From assembly GCF_018881505.1 (NCBI RefSeq), contig NZ_JACVQC010000001.1, forward strand, positions 372,001-436,000: a DNA stretch of 64,000 nucleotides, read 5' to 3'. The notes beneath the pieces are model-generated. The model had not been told where the DNA came from. It ran no database searches and saw only the letters and a list, made by a program, of their open reading frames with translations. How positions within the stretch are numbered: the first letter of the stretch is position 1; each line of letters starts with the position of its first letter. Origin of the DNA: Polynucleobacter sp. UK-Mo-2m-Kol15. Lineage in GTDB: Bacteria > Pseudomonadota > Gammaproteobacteria > Burkholderiales > Burkholderiaceae. Below, in pieces: positions 19,709 to 31,601 of this stretch. The position numbers were made by a program, and so were the translations under genes.

Positions 19709-20778
19709 CTAAGCCATCCATCTTGATTATGGCTGGTGGTACTGGCGGACATATTTTTCCAGGCCTGGCTGTTGCCGAATACCTGCGCATCTGCGGTTGG
19801 AAAGTTTTTTGGCTTGGCAATCAAAGTGGCATGGAGTATCGCTTAGTAAAAGCATGTGACTTCCCATTTGAGGCGGTTGAGTTTGGTGGATTGCGCGGTA
19901 AAGGTTTAAAGGCAAAGTTGATGCTCCCTTTGAATCTTGCAAGAGCAAGTCTGCAGAGTTTAAAGATCATGCGTCGCATCAATCCAAACGTAGTTTTAGG
20001 CATGGGTGGATACATCACATTTCCTGGTGGCTTGATGACAAAGTTTTTGAAGATGCCATTAGTTCTTCATGAGGCAAATTCCGTGGCAGGAAGTGCTAAT
20101 CGTGCTCTAACTAAGATTGCTATGCGTACCTTGACTGGTTTTCCAGGCACGATGTCGGATGCTGAGTGGGTTGGAAATCCCATCCGAGCAGAATTCGACG
20201 CTGTAAGCGCTCCAGCAAAACGTTACGAGGAGCGCACTGGCCCCCTGTCAATTCTGGTTGTGGGCGGAAGCTTGGGTGCTGCCGCCTTAAATGAAGCAAT
20301 CCCAGCAGCTTTGGCGCTGATGGATAAAGATGCACGACCAAACGTAATTCACCAAGCCGGCGATAAACATCTTGTAGATCTTCAACAGCGTTATGCCAAC
20401 TTTGGTGTTGCTGCTGACATTCGTGCTTTTATTGATGACATGCCAAGTGCCTATGCTCAAGCAGATCTCGTGATCTGCCGCTCTGGCGCAATGACAGTTT
20501 CAGAAATAGCGGCGTGTGGTGTGGCATCTTGCTTAATTCCATTTCCATATGCAATTGATGATCATCAGACTGCGAATGCGCGATTTTTATCAGATGCTGA
20601 TGCAGCTATTCTCTTGCCACAAGAAGACCTCGCTCCGCAAGATCTGGCGTCGATGATTCAAAACCTTAGCCGCCAAGATCTGCAGGCGATGGCTGAGCGT
20701 GCTCATGCTTTAGCTAAGCCACAGGCAACTCAGCGTGTGGCTGAAGTTTGTGCAGACTGTGTAGGAGTAGGTATATGA
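19705..20778 (+). CDS. murG: UDP-GlcNAc:lipid I N-acetylglucosaminyltransferase
   Basis: MurG converts lipid I to lipid II on the cytoplasmic face of the inner membrane. The 357-residue GT-B glycosyltransferase has [19 protein letters not shown] at the N-terminus, GMGGY and [12 protein letters not shown] in the acceptor domain, [16 protein letters not shown] at the domain junction and [12 protein letters not shown] plus [12 protein letters not shown] in the donor domain. It overlaps ftsW and murC by 4 bp. Confidence 0.97.
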   Translation: MTKPSILIMAGGTGGHIFPGLAVAEYLRICGWKVFWLGNQSGMEYRLVKACDFPFEAVEFGGLRGKGLKAKLMLPLNLARASLQSLKIMRRINPNVVLGMGGYITFPGGLMTKFLKMPLVLHEANSVAGSANRALTKIAMRTLTGFPGTMSDAEWVGNPIRAEFDAVSAPAKRYEERTGPLSILVVGGSLGAAALNEAIPAALALMDKDARPNVIHQAGDKHLVDLQQRYANFGVAADIRAFIDDMPSAYAQADLVICRSGAMTVSEIAACGVASCLIPFPYAIDDHQTANARFLSDADAAILLPQEDLAPQDLASMIQNLSRQDLQAMAERAHALAKPQATQRVAEVCADCVGVGI

Positions 20779-22211
20779 AACATATCGTTCAGCAAATACA
20801 TTTTGTTGGTATCGGTGGTGCGGGCATGAGCGGCATTGCCGAAGTCTTGCTGAATCTGGGTTATCAGGTATCTGGATCAGACTTGGCTGAGGGCCCTGCA
20901 ACCAAGCGCCTAAAAGATTTGGGTGCCGTCATTCATATTGGACATGATCCTAAAAATATCGGTACTGCAGAGGCAGTTGTAATTTCTACTGCAGTTACAG
21001 GTAACAACCCTGAAGTACTAGCTGCTCGCGCAGCTAAAGTTCCTGTTATTCAGCGTGCTGTCATGCTCGGTGAACTCATGCGCCTAAAGCAGGGTATTGC
21101 AATTGCGGGTACTCATGGCAAAACTACTACGACCAGCTTAGTTGCATCAGTCCTAGCCGAAGGGGGTCTAGATCCTACTTTTGTGATTGGTGGAAAGTTA
21201 AATTCTGCGGGTGCAAATGCGCGTTTAGGTCAGGGTGACTTTATTGTGGTTGAGGCAGACGAGTCTGACGCCTCTTTTTTGCAATTATTTCCAGCCATGG
21301 AAGTCGTTACTAATATCGATGCTGATCATATGGATACATATCAGCATGACATGGCAAGATTGAAGCAGGCTTTCGTTCAATTTATTCAACGCATGCCTTT
21401 TTATGGTGTTGCGGTGCTCTGTATCGATGATGCCAACGTTAGAGATATTATGCCGTTTGTCTCCCAGCCAGTATTGCGCTATGGCTTATCTGAAGATGCA
21501 GATATTCGCGCAAGTAATGTCCGTGCTGAGGGTACACGCATGCACTTTACAGTAGATCGTAAAACTGTACGTCGTCACGGTAATAAACCGGGACGTCTTG
21601 AAGTGCAATTAAATTTACCAGGCTTACATAACGTTCGTAATGCCTTGGCGGCAATTGGTATTGCAACGGAATTAGGTGTTGGAGACGATGCAATCGTGAA
21701 GGCTTTATCAGAATTTAGTGGTGTTGGCCGCCGCTTCCAAAGATATGGAGAAATTCCTTTGGCATCTGGTGGAAGTTTTACATTGATCGATGATTACGGA
21801 CATCATCCCGTTGAAATGGCGGCTACTTTATCTGCAGCGCGTGGTGCTTACCCAGACCGTCGCTTGGTATTGGCTTTCCAACCTCATCGTTTTACAAGAA
21901 CGCGCGATTGCTTTGGTGAATTTGTTCAAGTACTTAAAAACTTTGATGCACTTGTATTAACTGAGGTATATCCCGCTGGCGAAGCCAAGATTCCTGGCGC
22001 AGATGGTCAAAGCCTGATGAAGGCGGCTCTTACAACTGATAAGACGGCAAATGATTCCTTGGATGGGTCTGCTGTAGCCTTTGCGCCAAGCGTTGCAGAT
22101 ATGCCAGCAAGACTCATCACCTTGTTGCGTGATGGCGATGTCTTAATCACGATGGGAGCGGGCTCTATCTCTAGCCTACCTCATATATTAGCTGAGGCTA
22201 AACATGGCTAA
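20775..22211 (+). CDS. murC: UDP-N-acetylmuramate:L-alanine ligase
   Basis: MurC adds the first stem-peptide residue to UDP-MurNAc. From the ATG at 20775 the protein is 478 residues. It shows [17 protein letters not shown], the ATP loop [33 protein letters not shown] and [11 protein letters not shown]. The start is set by the ATGA overlap with murG and by the family N-terminus; a longer frame from 20748 is ignored. It overlaps ddl by 8 bp. Confidence 0.97.
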   Translation: MKHIVQQIHFVGIGGAGMSGIAEVLLNLGYQVSGSDLAEGPATKRLKDLGAVIHIGHDPKNIGTAEAVVISTAVTGNNPEVLAARAAKVPVIQRAVMLGELMRLKQGIAIAGTHGKTTTTSLVASVLAEGGLDPTFVIGGKLNSAGANARLGQGDFIVVEADESDASFLQLFPAMEVVTNIDADHMDTYQHDMARLKQAFVQFIQRMPFYGVAVLCIDDANVRDIMPFVSQPVLRYGLSEDADIRASNVRAEGTRMHFTVDRKTVRRHGNKPGRLEVQLNLPGLHNVRNALAAIGIATELGVGDDAIVKALSEFSGVGRRFQRYGEIPLASGGSFTLIDDYGHHPVEMAATLSAARGAYPDRRLVLAFQPHRFTRTRDCFGEFVQVLKNFDALVLTEVYPAGEAKIPGADGQSLMKAALTTDKTANDSLDGSAVAFAPSVADMPARLITLLRDGDVLITMGAGSISSLPHILAEAKHG

Positions 22212-23217
22212 GCTAAACCAAAAACTACTTTCTTGGGGTGAGCGAGTGAAGCAAGAGCTCGCAAACTTAGATGTTAAATCTCTTGGTCGAGTCGGTGTAT
22301 TGCTTGGTGGTCGATCTGGCGAACGTGAGATTTCCTTGATGTCGGGTAACGGTGTATTAGAAGCGCTACTCTCGAAAGGAGTTGATGCGTACCCATTTGA
22401 TCCAGGATTGCGTTGCCCAACTGAACTGGTAAATGAAAAATTTGATCGTATCTTTATTTCTTTGCATGGACGTTATGGTGAAGATGGCACGATCCAGGGC
22501 TTACTCGAGCTCTTAGGTTTGCCATATACCGGTAGCGGTGTTCTAGCTTCCGCACTTTCAATCGACAAAATTGCGACTAAGCTGGTTTGGCTAAGTAGTG
22601 GGCTTTCAACCCCAGAATTTGAGGAATTGAAGGCTGATAGTGACTGGAGTGCAGTAGTGAAGCACTTAGGTCTGCCATTGATTGTGAAACCTGCACATGA
22701 AGGCTCTTCACTTGGTTTAACTAAAGTGAAATCTATAGAAGAATTGCCCGCAGCTTATGAGTTGGCTGCTGCCATGGACAAAAAGGTAATTGCTGAGACC
22801 TGCATTGTTGGCGATGAGTTGACATGTCCGCTGGTTGGATTTGGGGTTGATGCAGAAGCTTTGCCTGTGATCAAGATCATTCCACCAGAAGCTAATTATG
22901 ATTTTCATAACAAGTACTTCTCTAATGAGACCAAATACCTATGCCCAACTGGTCTTGCGCCAGAAGTCAATAAAGTAGTTCAAGAATTAGCCTTGACTGC
23001 TTATCGTGCGCTTGGTTGTAAAACTTGGGGCCGTGCCGATGTGATGCTAGACCAAAAAACTGGTAAACCCTATCTCTTAGAGATGAATACATCTCCAGGT
23101 ATGACTTCGCATTCGTTAGTTCCGATGGCTGCAAAAGCGGCCGGTGTTGATTACGCAGAATTAGTTCTCTGGGTCATTAGTCAAACCTTAAAACGCAAAG
23201 GGGCTGCGCAAGCATGA
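22204..23217 (+). CDS. ddl: D-alanine:D-alanine ligase
   Basis: Ddl makes D-Ala-D-Ala for MurF with an ATP-grasp mechanism. The 337-residue protein shows [51 protein letters not shown], the [14 protein letters not shown]-grasp loop and the metal-binding [17 protein letters not shown] 25-30 residue N-terminal extension precedes the first beta strand. The dcw position between murC and ftsQ is the usual one for ddlB. Confidence 0.97.
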   Translation: MAKLNQKLLSWGERVKQELANLDVKSLGRVGVLLGGRSGEREISLMSGNGVLEALLSKGVDAYPFDPGLRCPTELVNEKFDRIFISLHGRYGEDGTIQGLLELLGLPYTGSGVLASALSIDKIATKLVWLSSGLSTPEFEELKADSDWSAVVKHLGLPLIVKPAHEGSSLGLTKVKSIEELPAAYELAAAMDKKVIAETCIVGDELTCPLVGFGVDAEALPVIKIIPPEANYDFHNKYFSNETKYLCPTGLAPEVNKVVQELALTAYRALGCKTWGRADVMLDQKTGKPYLLEMNTSPGMTSHSLVPMAAKAAGVDYAELVLWVISQTLKRKGAAQA

Positions 23218-24080
23218 GTTGGCTAAGCACCTTCTTCAATGGTTGCGGTGAAGTATTCACCTCATTGGCATCTCCACTTTGGAACTATCCCGAGCGGATG
23301 CAAAAGCTGACCCGTTTCTTGATGCGCTGTTTTGCGGTCGGAGTTTCCATTGGAATTCTCATTTGGCTAAGTCAGCGCCCAGTCTTTGCCTTGCGTCAAA
23401 TCGTCATTGAGCCAGTGGCTGGACAAACGCTCAAACATATTAATAAGCCTATCGTGAAGCAGCAGGTCTTAGAAACAGTCCAAGGAAATTTCTTTAGTGT
23501 GAGATTGGAGGACGTGAAGCGTGGCTTTGAGTCGATGCCTTGGGTACGTCATGCCAACGTTCGCAGGGTCTGGCCTAACGGATTGATTGTGAGTATTGAA
23601 GAGCAAAAGCCTTTTGGAACATGGGGTGGAGCTGATAGTCATACCTTAATGAATGCCTATGGTGAACTCTTTGCTGGTCGTGTTTCTGATGTGGGAGATG
23701 GTATTCAGTTGATTGATTTCTCTGGACCAGCAGATGCCAGCAAAGAAGTGATGCGCTTGTATGAGAAAGCCAATACGTGGTTTAAGCCTTGGAGTGCAGA
23801 AGTGAAAAGCTTAACCCTCTCGGAGCGCTATGCATGGCATGTGAAGTTATCTAACGGTATGAAGGTGGAGTTTGGTAGAGATGAAGAAAATTCGGACAAA
23901 ACATTAACCGAGGATCGTGTGGCGCGTCTCTTTAAGTATTGGCCACAGGTTCAGGAAAAGTTGGCAAATCGTGTCGATGCAATTGATCTACGTTATGCAA
24001 ATGGTTTTGCAGTTCATCTTGCTACGGCAAGTTTGAAAAAAAATGAAGCAGATGGCAAAAAAAGCGAGCAGAAGCAATGA
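23214..24080 (+). CDS. ftsQ: Cell division protein FtsQ
   Basis: A bitopic divisome scaffold of 288 residues: a cytoplasmic tail of about 38, a transmembrane segment (about 39-58, [14 protein letters not shown]), then a POTRA domain starting at [10 protein letters not shown] and containing [23 protein letters not shown], and the FtsQ beta domain with [14 protein letters not shown] near the end. It recruits FtsL and FtsB. It overlaps ddl by 4 bp and lies 9 bp before ftsA. Confidence 0.95.
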   Translation: MSWLSTFFNGCGEVFTSLASPLWNYPERMQKLTRFLMRCFAVGVSIGILIWLSQRPVFALRQIVIEPVAGQTLKHINKPIVKQQVLETVQGNFFSVRLEDVKRGFESMPWVRHANVRRVWPNGLIVSIEEQKPFGTWGGADSHTLMNAYGELFAGRVSDVGDGIQLIDFSGPADASKEVMRLYEKANTWFKPWSAEVKSLTLSERYAWHVKLSNGMKVEFGRDEENSDKTLTEDRVARLFKYWPQVQEKLANRVDAIDLRYANGFAVHLATASLKKNEADGKKSEQKQ

Positions 24081-24089
24081 GGAATCAGA

Positions 24090-25319
24090 ATGAGTAAAGA
24101 TAACCGCGATTTATTGGTCGGATTAGATATTGGAACCTCCAAGGTGGTTGCTTTGGTAGCTGAATTGGGGGTTGATGGCCAATTTAATGTGGTCGGTGTC
24201 GGTCAAACTGCTTCTAAAGGCTTGAAGAAAGGGGTGGTTGTCAATATTGAAGCTACTGTCCAGTCTATTCAAAAGGCACTTGAAGAAGCTGAGGTGATGG
24301 CGGATCGCCAGATCGTGCAGGTCTTTACTGGTATTGCTGGAAATCACATTGTGAGCTTTAACTCAAGCGGTATGGTGGCTATTCGCGACAAAGAAGTGAG
24401 TGCTGGAGATGTTGAGCGCGTCCTAGAAACTGCTAAGGCAATCAATATTCCAACAGATCAGCAAATTCTTCACATCCTCGTTCAAGAATTCATTATTGAT
24501 GGACAGGAAGATGTGCGCGAGCCAATTGGTATGAGTGGTTTACGTTTAGAAGTGAAGGTGCACATCGTTACTGGTGCTGTTAGTGCCGCACAAAATATTG
24601 TGAAGTGTGTACGTCGTTGTGGCCTTGAAGTGAATGATTTAATTTTGCAACCCTTGGCTTCGAGTTTAGCCGTACTGACTGAAGATGAAAAAGAATTAGG
24701 TGTCGTCTTGGTTGATATTGGCGGTGGCACAACTGATATTGCTATTTATTGTCAGGGCTCTATTCGACACACTGCTGTAATTCCAATTGCTGGTGATCAA
24801 ATTACCAATGACATTGCAATGGCATTACGCACGCCGACTATTGATGCGGAAGATTTAAAAATTCAATATGGTATCGCTCGCCAAGATATGGCTGATCCAA
24901 CCACGATGATTGATGTACCCGGAGTTGGTGATCGTGAACCACGCCCAATGTCAAAACAAGCATTAGCTGCCGTGATTGAACCACGGGTTGAAGAGTTATT
25001 TACATTGGTTCGAGGAGTTGTGCGTGATTCTGGCTACGAAGATATGGTTTCTTCGGGAATTGTGCTGACTGGCGGCACTACTTTAATGCCGGGAATGGTT
25101 GAGCTTGCTGAGCAGGTGTTCTTACGTCCAGCACGTATTGGTACGCCTGAGTATCGCGGCCATCTGCATGAAGTTTTGCGTAGTCCACGTTTTGCAACCA
25201 GCATTGGTTTATTGATGGAAGGCCAGGCGCAATTATTGCGTGGCCGTCGAGTTTCACAATCAGGAGCATTGCAAAGTGTGATTTCTCGCATGAAGGAATG
25301 GTTCGCAGGAAATTTTTAA
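24090..25319 (+). CDS. ftsA: Cell division protein FtsA
   Basis: FtsA is the actin-like ATPase that tethers FtsZ filaments to the membrane. The 409-residue protein has the phosphate 1 motif VGLDIGTSKV, phosphate 2 LVDIGGGTTDIAIY, and the adenosine motif GIVLTGGTTLMPGM. The C-terminal amphipathic membrane-targeting helix is visible as VISRMKEWFAGNF. GAGGAA precedes the ATG. It is followed by ftsZ after 45 bp. Confidence 0.97.
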   Translation: MSKDNRDLLVGLDIGTSKVVALVAELGVDGQFNVVGVGQTASKGLKKGVVVNIEATVQSIQKALEEAEVMADRQIVQVFTGIAGNHIVSFNSSGMVAIRDKEVSAGDVERVLETAKAINIPTDQQILHILVQEFIIDGQEDVREPIGMSGLRLEVKVHIVTGAVSAAQNIVKCVRRCGLEVNDLILQPLASSLAVLTEDEKELGVVLVDIGGGTTDIAIYCQGSIRHTAVIPIAGDQITNDIAMALRTPTIDAEDLKIQYGIARQDMADPTTMIDVPGVGDREPRPMSKQALAAVIEPRVEELFTLVRGVVRDSGYEDMVSSGIVLTGGTTLMPGMVELAEQVFLRPARIGTPEYRGHLHEVLRSPRFATSIGLLMEGQAQLLRGRRVSQSGALQSVISRMKEWFAGNF

Positions 25320-25364
25320 GTTTTTCGTCGTCGTCAATGTAGTACTTATTACCTAGGAGGGTAT

Positions 25365-26705
25365 ATGGAATTTGAAATGTTAGATCAAGAAACAGCTGGC
25401 AAAACCATTATTAAAGTGGTTGGAGTTGGTGGTGCAGGTGGTAATGCAGTTCAGCACATGATTCGTCGCGGTGTTAACGGCGTAGAGTTTATTTGCATGA
25501 ACACCGATGCTGGCGCTTTACAGCGCTCTGAGGCATCTGTGAATTTGCAACTAGGCTCTAGCGGACTCGGTGCTGGTGCAAAACCTGAAATCGGTGCAGC
25601 TTCTGCTGAAGAAGCGCGTGCACTTATTGCAGACGCATTGCAAGGTGCGCACATGGTGTTCATCACTGCCGGTATGGGTGGTGGAACCGGTACTGGTGCA
25701 GCGCCAGTTGTTGCTCAAGTTGCCAAAGAGATGGGTATTTTGACTGTTGGTGTTATTAGTAAGCCATTTGACTTTGAGGGTGTTAAGCGCCTCAAGGTTG
25801 CTGAGAATGGCGCAGCCGAACTCGAGTCTTATGTGGATTCGTTGATTGTAGTTCTCAATGAGAAGCTCTTTGAAGTGATGGGTGAAGATGCCGAGTTTGA
25901 TAAGGCATTCGCATGTGCTGATGATGTTCTTCATAATGCCGTTTCAGGTATCGCAGAAATTATTAACGTACAGGGTTTGATCAACGTCGACTTTGAGGAC
26001 GTGAAAACAGTGATGGGCGAACAAGGTAAGGCCATGATGGGAACTGCAACAGTTTCTGGCATGGATCGTGCTCGCTTAGCTGCTGAAGCTGCAGTTGCTT
26101 CACCATTGCTCGAAGGTGTAGATCTTTCTGGTGCACGTGGCGTCTTGGTCAACATTACTGCAAGCCGTTCATTGAAATTATCCGAGACTCGCGAAGTAAT
26201 GGCTGCAATTCGTGGCTATGCTGCAGATGATGCTACTGTGATCTTCGGAACTGTGTATGACGAGAGTTTGGGTGATGCCTTGCGCGTTACTGTCGTGGCT
26301 ACAGGCTTGAATAATCCACAAGCACGTCAAAGCCATCAACCAGAGGTGGTTTGGAGGCAGGCTACAGGTACACATGATGCAATGCCAACAATGGCTGACT
26401 TAAATAGCTTTGCACCAGCAAGTGCTTCTGCGGCAATGAGCAAAGTAAGTATTGATTCAGCTTTGGGCACAAGCGCTGGTTTGGCGATGACGGGTTCAGG
26501 TGCCGTACCTTCTGTAGCTTCTCAACCAGCTAACAACGGTGTTGATTACAGTCAATATGATTTGCCACGTGTATTCCGTAGTTCGCGGGATGCCTCACCA
26601 GCTCCTACACTGGGGGCTGATAGCTCACCGCAGGCAAAAACCATGTTGGACAAAGGGGCTGATTATTACGAAATCCCAGCTTTTTTACGTAAGCAAGCAG
26701 ATTAA
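25365..26705 (+). CDS. ftsZ: Cell division GTPase FtsZ
   Basis: FtsZ is the tubulin homologue that forms the Z ring. In the 446-residue protein I see [15 protein letters not shown], the tubulin signature [22 protein letters not shown] of the T7 loop region, a long variable linker rich in Ser, Ala and Pro, and the conserved C-terminal peptide [13 protein letters not shown] that binds FtsA and ZapD. TAGGAGGGT gives a strong ribosome site ahead of the ATG at 25365. This is the last gene of the dcw cluster. Confidence 0.98.
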   Translation: MEFEMLDQETAGKTIIKVVGVGGAGGNAVQHMIRRGVNGVEFICMNTDAGALQRSEASVNLQLGSSGLGAGAKPEIGAASAEEARALIADALQGAHMVFITAGMGGGTGTGAAPVVAQVAKEMGILTVGVISKPFDFEGVKRLKVAENGAAELESYVDSLIVVLNEKLFEVMGEDAEFDKAFACADDVLHNAVSGIAEIINVQGLINVDFEDVKTVMGEQGKAMMGTATVSGMDRARLAAEAAVASPLLEGVDLSGARGVLVNITASRSLKLSETREVMAAIRGYAADDATVIFGTVYDESLGDALRVTVVATGLNNPQARQSHQPEVVWRQATGTHDAMPTMADLNSFAPASASAAMSKVSIDSALGTSAGLAMTGSGAVPSVASQPANNGVDYSQYDLPRVFRSSRDASPAPTLGADSSPQAKTMLDKGADYYEIPAFLRKQAD

Positions 26706-26735
26706 ATCACTGCTCAATACAATAGGTTTTGCAGA

Positions 26736-26786
26736 ATGCCAGCGCGGCGCCCCTCCGGACGACGAATCCCGCGCTAGCGTTGGCAT
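26736..26786 (+). promoter_or_regulatory. GC-rich inverted repeat between ftsZ and the peroxiredoxin gene
   Basis: ATGCCA-GCGCGG (26736-26747) pairs with CCGCGC (26769-26774) and TGGCAT (26781-26786), with an unpaired TAGCGT bulge on the right arm. The intervening loop is also GC-rich, unlike the AT-rich flanks. No U-run follows, so a Rho-independent terminator is doubtful; it may be a processing or regulatory hairpin. Confidence 0.4.
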
Positions 26787-26816
26787 ACTCATGACAACTA
26801 TTTAATTGGAGATTTT

Positions 26817-27317
26817 ATGATTGCAATCGGACAAAAGTTACCAAACGCTACTCTTTATGAGTTTTTAGATGAGGCAAGTGAAGGTTGCGCAATTGGACCA
26901 AACGCATTTGAGGTTGAAAAACTTACTGCTGGTAAAAAGATAGTGATCTTTGCATTGCCTGGTGCATTTACACCGACCTGTTCAGCAAAGCATGTTCCTA
27001 GTTATGTTGAACACTTTGATGCAATCAAAGCAAAGGGTGTTGATGAGATTTGGTGTATTTCTGTAAACGATCCATTTGTAATGGGAGCCTGGGGTCGAGA
27101 TCAAAAAGTTGGTAAAAAGATTCGTATGTTGGGCGATGGTAGTGCTGAGTTCACCAAGAAGCTTGGTTTGGAGTTAGATCTAACTACCCGTGGTTTCGGT
27201 GTTCGTTCTGACCGTTACGCCATGATTATTGAAGACGGAGTTGTAAAAACTTTAGACCGTGAAGCGCCTGGGAAATTTGAAGTAAGCGATGCTGCTTCAA
27301 TTTTGAAGAAGCTTTAA
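26817..27317 (+). CDS. Peroxiredoxin (Prx5 family)
   Basis: A 166-residue thiol peroxidase of the Prx5/AhpE-like AhpC-TSA group that reduces H2O2 and organic hydroperoxides. The peroxidatic Cys is in PGAFTPTCS (about residues 48-56). The sequence continues with the [18 protein letters not shown] segment typical of Prx5, which contains a second Cys. No signal peptide is seen, so it is cytosolic. A TTGGAG precedes the ATG at a proper distance. It lies between ftsZ and lpxC, and no reductase partner is adjacent; family members use glutaredoxin or thioredoxin. Confidence 0.92.
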   Translation: MIAIGQKLPNATLYEFLDEASEGCAIGPNAFEVEKLTAGKKIVIFALPGAFTPTCSAKHVPSYVEHFDAIKAKGVDEIWCISVNDPFVMGAWGRDQKVGKKIRMLGDGSAEFTKKLGLELDLTTRGFGVRSDRYAMIIEDGVVKTLDREAPGKFEVSDAASILKKL

Positions 27318-27345
27318 AAAATTATTCCTGAGTTTAGATATAACC

Positions 27346-28260
27346 ATGCTTAAGCAACGCACAATCGCTACCCCAATTAAAACCGTGGGGATTGGCTTGC
27401 ACTCTGGGCGTAAGGTGACCTTGTCTATTAAGCCTGCCCCGATAAATTCAGGAATCTTATTTGTACGTATAGATACCCCAGAGCAATCGGTTGTACCCGC
27501 TACTGCTCTGGCGGTCTGCGATACCCGCTTGGCCTCGGTGATTCAAAAGGATGGAGTACGTGTTTCTACCGTAGAGCATCTGCTCTCAGCTTGTGCGGGC
27601 CTTGGACTCGATAATCTGTTGATAGAACTTGATGGTGAAGAAGTGCCCATCATGGATGGTAGTGCCGCCTCCTTTTTATTTTTAATGGAATCAGCTGGCA
27701 TTGCTGAGCAAGCAGCTCCCAGACAGTTTGTGATCATTAAAAAATCCGTAGAAGTAAATGAGGGCGACAAGCTTGCGCGCCTAGAGCCTTTCTTTGGTTT
27801 TAAGTTAGATTTCACAATTGATTTTAAGCATCCAGCAGTAGACAAGACTGGTCAGCGCTTTATAGTCGACTTTGCAGAGCATGCTTATCGAAGTGAGATT
27901 GGCCGTGCTCGCACTTTTGGTTTTGCTCATGAAGTGGAAGCATTGCGCGAAATGGGATTGGCGCGTGGCGGAAGTTTAGATAACGCGATTGTGCTTGATG
28001 AGCATCGAATCCTGAATAACGAAGAGTTGCGCTATGAAGATGAGTTTGTCCGTCATAAAATCTTGGATGCTATTGGCGACCTATATTTAGTTGGACATCC
28101 AATTGTGGGTTCTTATGTTGCTGAAAAATCCGGACATGCGTTAAATAACGCACTCCTGCGTAAACTTTTAGAGGATCCAAGCTCCTACGAAATTGCTAGT
28201 TTTCTAGAAAATAAGGCTCCTTCAGCCTATTCCAAAGAGAGTCAGCCCCTATTTTTCTAG
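27346..28260 (+). CDS. lpxC: UDP-3-O-acyl-N-acetylglucosamine deacetylase
   Basis: LpxC is the zinc deacetylase that commits UDP-3-O-acyl-GlcNAc to lipid A synthesis. The 304-residue protein shows [18 protein letters not shown] at the N-terminus, the first zinc His in [31 protein letters not shown] and the second zinc pair plus catalytic region in [17 protein letters not shown]. The position downstream of ftsZ and before secA is conserved with E. coli. It converges with the DciA-like gene, leaving 2 bp. Confidence 0.97.
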   Translation: MLKQRTIATPIKTVGIGLHSGRKVTLSIKPAPINSGILFVRIDTPEQSVVPATALAVCDTRLASVIQKDGVRVSTVEHLLSACAGLGLDNLLIELDGEEVPIMDGSAASFLFLMESAGIAEQAAPRQFVIIKKSVEVNEGDKLARLEPFFGFKLDFTIDFKHPAVDKTGQRFIVDFAEHAYRSEIGRARTFGFAHEVEALREMGLARGGSLDNAIVLDEHRILNNEELRYEDEFVRHKILDAIGDLYLVGHPIVGSYVAEKSGHALNNALLRKLLEDPSSYEIASFLENKAPSAYSKESQPLFF

Positions 28261-28262
28261 GT

Positions 28263-28766
28263 TTATTTAGACTTACTCTGCAGTAGCCGTTCAACCGCCT
28301 TATGAAGGTCAGAATCCGGCGCTAGCTTCTCCAATAAAGATTCCCAAGAAGCTCTGGCAACGGCATTAAAACCCACTGGCTTTTGGCTAGCCTGGAGCCC
28401 CTCGCGGGGTTTAATTTCCCAGGTGGTTGGCGCTGGCTTTAGGCGCACCTTGATGCTGGTGCAAATTACCCCTTTTTTAGTTAACTCATTGATTAAACTG
28501 GGTAAAACTTGTTGAAGACGACTGGCAACGCTTGCCCCATTCACTAATAAAAATAGCTCATTCTGGCTGCCAGAACGCCACCCAATCTCAATTTTAGGCG
28601 CTAAATTATCCAAATCCAGCTTAAAAAGGGCTGCTTTGAGAGCAATTTTAAGTTTGGCAAGATCTTCTGTTTTAGCCAGAATTCCGCCCAAGCCCTGAGA
28701 GTCGCGCAAATACTCCAACCACTCATGAGCAGCTTTAGTACGGATAGGTTTGGGGGCAAAGTTCAT
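28263..28766 (-). CDS. DUF721/DciA-like protein
   Basis: A 167-residue cytosolic protein that I place in the DUF721/DciA family from its size, its position in the lpxC-secA interval and its pattern: an N-terminal helical segment, a central beta-rich KH-like part (GSQNELFLLVNGASVASRLQQVLPS), then a basic stretch IKVRLKPAPTTW. DciA is the ancestral loader/operator of the DnaB replicative helicase in bacteria without DnaC. The sequence match is by eye and divergent, so the helicase role is an inference. It is antisense-oriented between lpxC and secA, starting 52 bp from secA. Confidence 0.65.
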   Translation of the reverse strand: MNFAPKPIRTKAAHEWLEYLRDSQGLGGILAKTEDLAKLKIALKAALFKLDLDNLAPKIEIGWRSGSQNELFLLVNGASVASRLQQVLPSLINELTKKGVICTSIKVRLKPAPTTWEIKPREGLQASQKPVGFNAVARASWESLLEKLAPDSDLHKAVERLLQSKSK

Positions 28767-28818
28767 GTTGAAAAAGTACGGGTGATAAACTCAAGGTCTT
28801 AATTTACTTCAATATCCC

Positions 28819-31584
28819 ATGGTAATCGGTCTTCTCAAAACTCTGGTCGGTAGTCGTAACGACCGCCTCTTAAAACAGTATCGCAAACTGGTTGCTAAAG
28901 TTAGCGCTTTAGAGCCTAGCCTGCAAGCTTTGGATGATGCCGCACTGCAAGCAAAAACTGCTGAGTTTAGGTCGCGTTTGGCTGCCGGTGAGTCATTAGA
29001 TGATATTACTCCAGAGGCTTTTGCAGTAGTTCGTGAGGCGAGCTCACGGGTCATGAAGATGCGCCATTTTGATGCGCAGATGATGGGTGGTCTTGCATTG
29101 CATCAAGGCAAGATTGCTGAAATGGGAACGGGTGAAGGTAAAACTCTAACTGCTACTCTTCCTGTGTATTTAAATGCACTTACTGGTAAGGGTGTTCACG
29201 TCATTACCGTCAATGATTACTTAGCTCAGCGAGATGCTGAGTGGATGTCAACGCTTTATACCTTTTTAGGCATGAAGGTTGGCGTGAATCTTTCTCAGAT
29301 GGATCACACGACCAAGCAAGAAGCTTACGCTGCGGATATTACATACGGCACTAATAATGAGTTTGGTTTTGATTATCTGCGCGATAACATGGTTCAAGAC
29401 TTGGGTCAGCGTGTTCAGCGCGGCCTTGCCTATGCGATTGTTGACGAGGTCGATTCCATCTTGATTGATGAAGCTCGCACCCCATTGATTATTTCTGGGC
29501 AGGCTGAAGACCATACTGATTTGTATATCAAGCTTAATGCATTGCCTGCTTATCTAGAACGTCAAATCGGCGAAGAGAAATCGGATGGCACTGGCGTTGA
29601 AAAGCCAGGTGATTACTGGGTGGATGAAAAGTCGCAGCAAGTCTATTTAACAGAGCGCGGTCATGATAAGGCTGAGACGGTCTTAGTAGAGCTTGGTGCT
29701 TTAAATGATGGTGACTCTTTGTATGCTCCACAAAATATTACTTTGATGCACCACGTTTACGCAGCATTGCGTGCACACACTCTATACAACCGAGACCAGC
29801 ATTACGTCGTTCAAAATAATGAAGTCATTATTGTTGATGAGTTCACAGGTCGTCTAATGCAGGGCCGTCGTTGGTCTGATGGTTTACATCAAGCTGTTGA
29901 GGCAAAAGAGGGTGTACAGATTCAGAATGAGAATCAAACCTTAGCCACAATTACATTCCAGAATTACTTCCGCATGTACGGCAAGTTGTCTGGTATGACC
30001 GGGACTGCTGATACTGAAGCGTATGAGTTCAAGGAAATTTATAACCTTGAGACCGTAGTCATCCCACCAAATCGTATCAGCCAAAGAAAAGATCGCCAAG
30101 ATCAGATTTATAAGACGTCACGTGAGCGCTACGATGCTGTAATTAAAGATATTGAGGACTGCTACAAACGTGGCCAACCTGTCTTGGTTGGTACAACCTC
30201 GATCGAGAATTCAGAGTTAATTGCAGGCTTGCTAGATAAGTGTCAACTGCCTCATCAAGTCCTGAATGCGAAGCAGCATGCTCGCGAAGCGGAGATTATT
30301 GCTCAAGCCGGTAGACCGAAGATGATCACCATTGCCACCAATATGGCAGGTCGTGGAACAGACATTGTTTTGGGTGGTAATGTTGGTAAGCAATCTTCCT
30401 TGATTGAGGCGGATTCCAGCTTTTCTGATGCAGAAAAAACAGCCAAGATTAAGATCTTGCAGGACGAGTGGCAAAGCTTGCATGATCAAGTATTAGCTGC
30501 TGGTGGTTTACATATTATTGGTACAGAGCGCCATGAAAGCCGCCGTATTGATAATCAGCTTCGTGGTCGCGCTGGTCGTCAGGGCGATCCTGGTTCTTCC
30601 CGTTTTTACCTTTCCTTGGATGATTCGCTCTTGCGCATTTTTGCTGGAGATCGTTTGCGTGCGGTCATGGATCGCCTCAAAATGCCAGATGGTGAGCCAA
30701 TCGAAGCCGGCATGGTCACTCGTTCAATTGAGTCTGCTCAGCGTAAGGTTGAGGGCCGCAACTTTGATATTCGCAAGCAATTGCTAGAGTATGACGATGT
30801 TGCCAATGATCAGCGTAAAGAGACTTATCGTCTCAGAAATGAAGTATTGGAAAGTAGTGATGTTGGAGATTTAATTGCCAACTTGCGTGAAGATGTATTG
30901 CGTGGCATTTGTGCCCCTTATATTCCTTTAGAGTCAATGGAAGAGCAATGGGACTTAGTTGGTCTAGAGAATGTATTGCTAAGCGACTGGGGTTTAACGG
31001 TTGATCTTAAAAATTGGGTGGAAAATGCTGAATCCATGGACGATGAGCAAATTGTCGACCGCGTACTGGAGGCAGCCAAAGAAACTTATGATGCAAAAGT
31101 AGAGCTTTCTGGACGCCCATCCTTTGCTGGGTTTGAGCGCTCTGTTTTACTTTTTAGCCTAGATACCCATTGGCGGGAGCATTTAGCTGCTTTAGATCAT
31201 TTGCGCCAAGGTATTCATTTGCGTGGCTATGCTCAGAAGGATCCTAAACAAGAGTACCGTCGCGAAGCATTTGAGCTGTATGGCGAGTTGCTCAACGTCA
31301 TCAAAAATGATGTCGTCAAAAGTATCATGACGGTAAAGATTCGTAGTGCAGATGAGCTAAATGAAGTATCCGAGACAATGAATGAGGATTTGGCCAAACT
31401 TTCAGATGTGCAATATCAGCATGCAGATGCGGATATCGAGATGGCTAGATCTGTTGTGAATCGTGATGCAGCAATTGAAGCAGTTCCTGCACCTATGCGC
31501 TCCGGCCCTAAAGTCGGTCGTAATGATCCGTGCACCTGTGGCAGTGGTAAGAAGTATAAGAACTGCTGCGGTGCATTGAGCTAA
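28819..31584 (+). CDS. secA: Protein translocase ATPase SecA
   Basis: SecA drives preprotein export through SecYEG. The 921-residue protein begins [22 protein letters not shown], has Walker A in [14 protein letters not shown], the DEAD-like [20 protein letters not shown], the preprotein-binding insertion, [15 protein letters not shown] and [19 protein letters not shown] of the second motor domain, and a C-terminal zinc site ([14 protein letters not shown]) that binds SecB and lipid. There is no good Shine-Dalgarno just before the ATG, although the start is fixed by the family N-terminus. A secM gene is not present. Confidence 0.98.
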   Translation: MVIGLLKTLVGSRNDRLLKQYRKLVAKVSALEPSLQALDDAALQAKTAEFRSRLAAGESLDDITPEAFAVVREASSRVMKMRHFDAQMMGGLALHQGKIAEMGTGEGKTLTATLPVYLNALTGKGVHVITVNDYLAQRDAEWMSTLYTFLGMKVGVNLSQMDHTTKQEAYAADITYGTNNEFGFDYLRDNMVQDLGQRVQRGLAYAIVDEVDSILIDEARTPLIISGQAEDHTDLYIKLNALPAYLERQIGEEKSDGTGVEKPGDYWVDEKSQQVYLTERGHDKAETVLVELGALNDGDSLYAPQNITLMHHVYAALRAHTLYNRDQHYVVQNNEVIIVDEFTGRLMQGRRWSDGLHQAVEAKEGVQIQNENQTLATITFQNYFRMYGKLSGMTGTADTEAYEFKEIYNLETVVIPPNRISQRKDRQDQIYKTSRERYDAVIKDIEDCYKRGQPVLVGTTSIENSELIAGLLDKCQLPHQVLNAKQHAREAEIIAQAGRPKMITIATNMAGRGTDIVLGGNVGKQSSLIEADSSFSDAEKTAKIKILQDEWQSLHDQVLAAGGLHIIGTERHESRRIDNQLRGRAGRQGDPGSSRFYLSLDDSLLRIFAGDRLRAVMDRLKMPDGEPIEAGMVTRSIESAQRKVEGRNFDIRKQLLEYDDVANDQRKETYRLRNEVLESSDVGDLIANLREDVLRGICAPYIPLESMEEQWDLVGLENVLLSDWGLTVDLKNWVENAESMDDEQIVDRVLEAAKETYDAKVELSGRPSFAGFERSVLLFSLDTHWREHLAALDHLRQGIHLRGYAQKDPKQEYRREAFELYGELLNVIKNDVVKSIMTVKIRSADELNEVSETMNEDLAKLSDVQYQHADADIEMARSVVNRDAAIEAVPAPMRSGPKVGRNDPCTCGSGKKYKNCCGALS

Positions 31585-31601
31585 GTCGACTAGATTTAAA
31601 A

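Noticed and set aside
26539..26805. 88-codon plus-strand frame over the end of ftsZ
   Set aside because: It is a shadow of ftsZ in another frame that happens to run through the intergenic hairpin.
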